Position numbers and translations under genes: made by a program
Assembly: GCA_018398765.1 (NCBI GenBank)
Contig: JAHBMJ010000789.1
Span: 1-10,000 of the forward strand
Reading direction: 5' to 3'
Length of the DNA stretch: 10,000 nucleotides
DNA from: Chromera velia
Lineage: Eukaryota; Sar; Chromeraceae
Part shown: piece by piece, positions 9,393 to 10,000 of the stretch
Layout: every line of letters starts with the position of its first letter
Numbering within the stretch: position 1 is the first letter of the stretch
Notes under the pieces: model-generated
The model's input: only the letters and a program-made list of their open reading frames with translations
Told to the model about the DNA's origin: nothing
Databases searched by the model: none

Positions 9393-9730
9393 CACACGTA
9401 TTTGTGCTGACGTTCACACACACAGAGAGAGAGAGGCACGCAGTACGACACACACAAACAGACACACGCTTACAGCCATACATTTATACCACACTCATAT
9501 TGATACGTGTGTACACGCGGCATGACATGATCGAATGATGAATGTGCACACGAGTGCATGCAGGGCTCCGGACAACCCCTGGGAAGGAGGCCCGAGCACG
9601 GGAGCAGAGTTTGTCGACGCAGAGAGAAGGGCTCGCGCTCAACACGCACGACACGCTGCCAAGGAGGTCGCACTTGCTCCTTCTGCAAGAAGTCAGTTGA
9701 ATGGCTGTATGGTGACACAGAAGTTGAAAA
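3933..9730 (+). CDS. VWA3-like von Willebrand factor A domain protein, ten exons, 3' end probably outside window
   Basis: The spliced model joins 3933-4265, 4739-5177, 5541-5619, 5834-6062, 6315-6580, 6893-7121, 7454-7833, 8153-8288, 8610-8851 and 9564-9730, with an eleventh exon likely from 9980. It gives about 833 residues to the end of exon 10. Residues 1-111 look like a ubiquitin-like fold. Residues 112-257 are low complexity, 284-408 are mostly helical, and 409-565 form a VWA domain. Residues 566-700 are basic and helical, and 700-777 are proline/serine-rich. The VWA domain and its flanks resemble VWA3A/VWA3B, metazoan and protist proteins often linked with cilia; that link is family knowledge, not seen here. 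The metal-site sequence DTSGT is kept (Asp about 415), but the later Thr and Asp are replaced by Val (about 488) and Ser (about 511). The first ATG after an in-frame stop, with G at -3 and G at +4, sets the start. If the stop at 9787-9789 were used, the product would be 852 residues. Confidence 0.75.
4266..4738 (+). other. Intron 1 (473 bases)
   Basis: It begins GTATAT and ends TTCTACAG, phase 0. The body is T- and C-rich with no supported exon. Its last 75 bases are a (CT)n-(GT)n microsatellite that stops nine bases before the exon. Confidence 0.75.
4663..4729. repeat. (CT)n-(GT)n microsatellite acting as polypyrimidine tract of intron 1
   Basis: Roughly 45 bases of CT are followed by 22 bases of GT, ending nine bases before the acceptor boundary. 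On the minus strand the order reads (CA)n then (GA)n, the same compound arrangement as in the two upstream intergenic blocks. Confidence 0.9.
4739..5177 (+). CDS. Exon 2: Gly/Ser/Pro-rich low-complexity linker
   Basis: It encodes about residues 112-257 and ends in phase 1 at a consensus GTGAGT donor (5178). The chosen frame is the only one that is open throughout and also continues both neighbours: it follows phase 0 from exon 1 and gives GAC across the junction with exon 3. The product starts Arg/Gly-rich, has a run of seven Gly, then an acidic Ser/Asn segment, and ends with a mixed charged part. No domain is recognised; a disordered linker is likely. A second frame is open from the acceptor to 5078 and also reads plausibly late in the exon, so an undetected splice or frame change inside this exon cannot be excluded. 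Confidence 0.6.
4791..4812 (+). other. G-quadruplex-capable run inside exon 2
   Basis: G runs of 7, 5, 5 and 2 are separated by single A residues on the coding strand, enough for four G-triplets when the first run is split. It encodes part of the Gly run of the linker. A second G-dense stretch lies at about 5020-5048 in the same exon. Folding in DNA or mRNA is an inference from the pattern. Confidence 0.55.
5178..5540 (+). other. Intron 2 (363 bases), with a possible cassette exon
   Basis: It begins GTGAGT and ends CTGCAG, phase 1. Near its start is an 11-base T run. The segment 5271-5367 inside it is flanked by a good pyrimidine-rich acceptor and a GTAAAT donor, and is described among the findings. 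Confidence 0.65.
5507..5538. repeat. (CTGC)n tract abutting the acceptor of intron 2
   Basis: Six CTGC units, one CTGT and one more CTGC lead straight into the acceptor AG at 5539-5540, so the acceptor is itself the edge of the microsatellite. Confidence 0.9.
5541..5619 (+). CDS. Exon 3: short helical segment (3' end uncertain)
   Basis: It encodes about residues 258-283, an acidic then helical stretch including [17 protein letters not shown]. Phase 1 entry with the last G of exon 2 makes Asp. The frame stays open past 5700, so the donor is not fixed by a stop. A phase-2 exit is required by exon 4's good acceptor at 5833. Candidate donors that satisfy this include CAG|GTTCAA at 5620 (chosen, giving Arg across the join) and AAA|GTCAGA at 5650. 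The better-looking GTATCA at 5688 gives phase 1 and would need a weaker acceptor at 5850. Confidence 0.5.
5834..6062 (+). CDS. Exon 4: mixed strand/helix region before the VWA domain
   Basis: It encodes about residues 284-360. It opens after TTTCGCAG and ends in phase 0 at AAAG|GTAAAT. The product reads as a helix with [16 protein letters not shown], a hydrophobic stretch, then a long charged helix, [20 protein letters not shown], running into exon 5. VWA3-type proteins carry a similar basic helix before their VWA domain. The two alternative frames lack this continuity. Confidence 0.75.
6212..6250. repeat. (CT)n microsatellite in intron 4
   Basis: About 39 bases of nearly pure CT with one TTT interruption, ending 65 bases before exon 5. 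Intron 4 (6063-6314, 252 bases, phase 0) otherwise holds nothing recognisable and ends CCATGCAG. Confidence 0.9.
6315..6580 (+). CDS. Exon 5: pre-VWA helix and first half of the VWA domain
   Basis: It encodes about residues 361-448 and ends in phase 2 at TCAG|GTCAGT. After the helix come residues that lead into the first VWA strand, [11 protein letters not shown] (Asp about 415). This is the DxSxS metal-site motif with Thr in the third place. The following helix includes [11 protein letters not shown], and FNFVRF begins the next strand across the junction with exon 6. The order is that of VWA3A/VWA3B domains. The continuation of FNFV into RFVPATG across the intron confirms the splice. Confidence 0.88.
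6581..6892 (+). other. Intron 5 (312 bases)
   Basis: It begins GTCAGT and ends in a (GT)n tract followed by GCAG, phase 2. No further exon is seen. Confidence 0.8.
6833..6889. repeat. (GT)n microsatellite abutting the acceptor of intron 5
   Basis: About 57 bases of imperfect GT run directly into GCAG of the acceptor at 6890-6892. GT repeats are weak polypyrimidine tracts because every second base is a purine. Confidence 0.9.
6893..7121 (+). CDS. Exon 6: middle of the VWA domain with altered metal site
   Basis: It encodes about residues 449-525, phase 2 in and phase 0 out (GGAG|GTCAGC). It holds the helix [11 protein letters not shown], the loop that usually carries the metal-site Thr, and strand [11 protein letters not shown]. 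Against the usual GGTNT...AL and LLTDG patterns of VWA3 domains, the Thr position is Val (about 488) and the Asp position is Ser (about 511). The scaffold residues, with [16 protein letters not shown], are well kept, so this looks like a structural or adaptor VWA fold rather than decay. Confidence 0.88.
7122..7453 (+). other. Intron 6 (332 bases)
   Basis: It begins GTCAGC, has a 9-base T run close to the donor, an A run near 7228, and ends ACCTTGCAG, phase 0. No supported exon or RNA gene lies inside. Confidence 0.8.
7454..7833 (+). CDS. Exon 7: end of VWA domain and basic helical extension
   Basis: It encodes about residues 526-651, the longest uninterrupted clear coding block. The last VWA strands and helix are visible: [27 protein letters not shown]. 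They match the closing pattern of VWA3 domains (PIHTIS..., FL..LA...GG.F). A Gly/Pro-rich turn follows, then a strongly charged helical region ([25 protein letters not shown]). It ends in phase 2 at AACAG|GTAGGT; without splicing the next codon is TAG. Confidence 0.88.
7834..8152 (+). other. Intron 7 (319 bases)
   Basis: It begins GTAGGT and ends TCTTTCGCAG after a strongly pyrimidine-rich stretch, phase 2. Nothing else is recognised in it. It is one of the few introns here whose acceptor is not next to a microsatellite. Confidence 0.8.
8153..8288 (+). CDS. Exon 8: charged region after the VWA domain
   Basis: It encodes about residues 652-697, phase 2 in and phase 0 out. The peptide runs from [11 protein letters not shown] through [13 protein letters not shown] to [13 protein letters not shown], basic then acidic. 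Two donors lie four bases apart in GTGGGTGAGT. Only the upstream one (8289) keeps the frame into exon 9; the stronger-looking GTGAGT at 8293 would shift it. No separate domain is recognised. Confidence 0.78.
8289..8609 (+). other. Intron 8 (321 bases)
   Basis: Phase 0. It begins GTGGGT and ends GGATGCAG. Its final 75 bases are a purine-rich tetranucleotide repeat, so there is no pyrimidine tract next to the acceptor. A competing acceptor, GGCTTTCCAG at 8380, exists inside. Confidence 0.72.
8535..8606. repeat. (TATG)n-(GGTG)n-(GGAT)n repeat abutting the acceptor of intron 8
   Basis: Three related tetranucleotide blocks follow one another and run into GCAG of the acceptor. Single-base changes link the units (TATG, GGTG, GGAT), so the array probably diversified from one seed. 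Confidence 0.92.
8610..8851 (+). CDS. Exon 9: helical start then Pro/Ser-rich tail
   Basis: It encodes about residues 698-777. It opens with [20 protein letters not shown], then turns Pro-, Ser- and Gln-rich (including [13 protein letters not shown] and [12 protein letters not shown]), which suggests disorder. It ends in phase 2 at TGGCG|GTCAGT. The entry frame is fixed because every nearby AG gives phase 0. No domain is recognised. Confidence 0.78.
9093..9184. repeat. (CTTC)n-(CTGC)n repeat in intron 9
   Basis: CTTC/CCTT units grade into (GCCT)n with a sharp switch at about 9155. The same CTGC unit type abuts the acceptor of intron 2. Confidence 0.9.
9256..9389. repeat. 134-base (CT)n polypyrimidine tract in intron 9
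   Basis: Nearly pure CT with TTT and GT interruptions. All but a few bases of the plus strand are pyrimidine, so triplex (H-DNA) formation is possible. A short (AG)n at about 9425-9436 downstream could pair with it in the transcript. Confidence 0.93.
9564..9730 (+). CDS. Exon 10: basic, Ala-rich helical segment
   Basis: It encodes about residues 778-833. The join with exon 9 makes Arg and then [13 protein letters not shown], followed by the Ala/Arg/His-rich helix [19 protein letters not shown] donor AAA|GTAAGG at 9731 ends it in phase 1. If that donor is skipped, the frame reads on to a TGA at 9787-9789. The donor is a good match to consensus and a strong acceptor lies 249 bases on, so splicing is preferred to ending here. 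Confidence 0.65.
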
Positions 9731-9979
9731 GTAAGGAATTCATTTTAGAACACATCTCCGGTGGAACTGGTGAAGTAGAAAAGAGATGAGTGCCTGACTT
9801 TCATTACTCACTTGGCACGCACCACACAAGTTCAAGCAGAATTGTGGCATGAGAAACGGGGTGAAGTGCTGAGTGGGTGAGCATGCATGCTTGCATCGTC
9901 TGTTCTACTATAGTATCGACTGGCATCTTCACTGCCGATCGTTCGGTGCGCCTGACCTGACCTGACCTGACCTGTGCAG
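9731..9979 (+). other. Probable intron 10 (249 bases)
   Basis: It begins GTAAGG and ends CCTGTGCAG, phase 1. It contains a TGCATGC heptamer at 9884-9890. If the gene ends at 9789 instead, this would be stop codon plus 3' untranslated sequence; no AATAAA signal is visible in it. Confidence 0.6.
9951..9970. repeat. (CCTGA)4 repeat at the acceptor of intron 10
   Basis: Four tandem CCTGA units and a CCTGT lead straight into GCAG. Each junction contains CTGAC, a match to the CTRAY branch-point consensus. Confidence 0.85.
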
Positions 9980-10000
9980 GCACGAGTCCCCCCCCATCGT
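9980..10000 (+). CDS. Exon 11 start, cut by the window edge
   Basis: With phase 1 entry the first codons read Ser-Thr-Ser-Pro-Pro-Pro-Ser, open to the edge and in keeping with the Pro/Ser-rich style of exon 9. Only 21 bases are visible, so this rests on the acceptor and the phase match. Confidence 0.5.

Larger units (their letters stand above)
8852..9563 (+). other. Intron 9 (712 bases), microsatellite-rich
   Basis: Phase 2. It begins GTCAGT and ends TGCATGCAG, so a TGCATGC heptamer overlaps the acceptor. It is about twice the length of its neighbours, and the excess is taken up by three microsatellites. No inner exon is supported. Confidence 0.75.

Overview
The window is nuclear DNA from a eukaryote with intron-rich genes. 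No bacterial gene layout, rRNA, tRNA or CRISPR array is visible. The dense di- and tetranucleotide microsatellites, the short regular introns (about 210 to 710 bases) and an excess of the heptamer TGCATGC (ten plus-strand copies) fit an alveolate of the coccidian or chromerid kind. This is an inference from style, not from a species match.

Bases 1 to about 3900 carry no gene I can support. They hold an AT-rich stretch, a diverged 26-base direct repeat near 750-837, a possible short interspersed element flanked by a 10-base direct repeat (1650-1789), two large compound (CA)n-(GA)n microsatellite blocks (1842-2120 and 2273-2580) and one open frame of unknown status (2661-3152). A pair of TGCATGC heptamers at 3494-3530 lies about 400 bases before the gene and is a candidate promoter element.

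From 3933 to the right edge runs one plus-strand gene. I reconstructed at least ten coding exons, and an eleventh probably starts at 9980. Nine of the ten introns join with one clear choice of GT-AG sites that keeps the frame; the donor of intron 3 is ambiguous. The product (about 833 residues up to the end of exon 10, unfinished) has a putative ubiquitin-like N-terminal fold, a low-complexity Gly/Ser/Pro-rich segment, a helical region, and a von Willebrand factor A domain of the VWA3A/VWA3B style. It continues into a basic, helical and proline-rich C-terminal part. The VWA domain keeps the DxSxT part of the metal site but lacks the expected later Thr and Asp, so it probably does not bind metal in the classical way.

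The most unusual feature is how often microsatellites sit beside 3' splice sites: (CT)n(GT)n, (CTGC)n, (GT)n, (GGAT)n and (CCTGA)n tracts run into or nearly into the acceptor AG. In intron 8 the tract is purine-rich and gives no pyrimidine tract. In intron 10 the tandem repeat itself supplies four copies of a branch-point-like CTGAC. I see no multi-gene system here.
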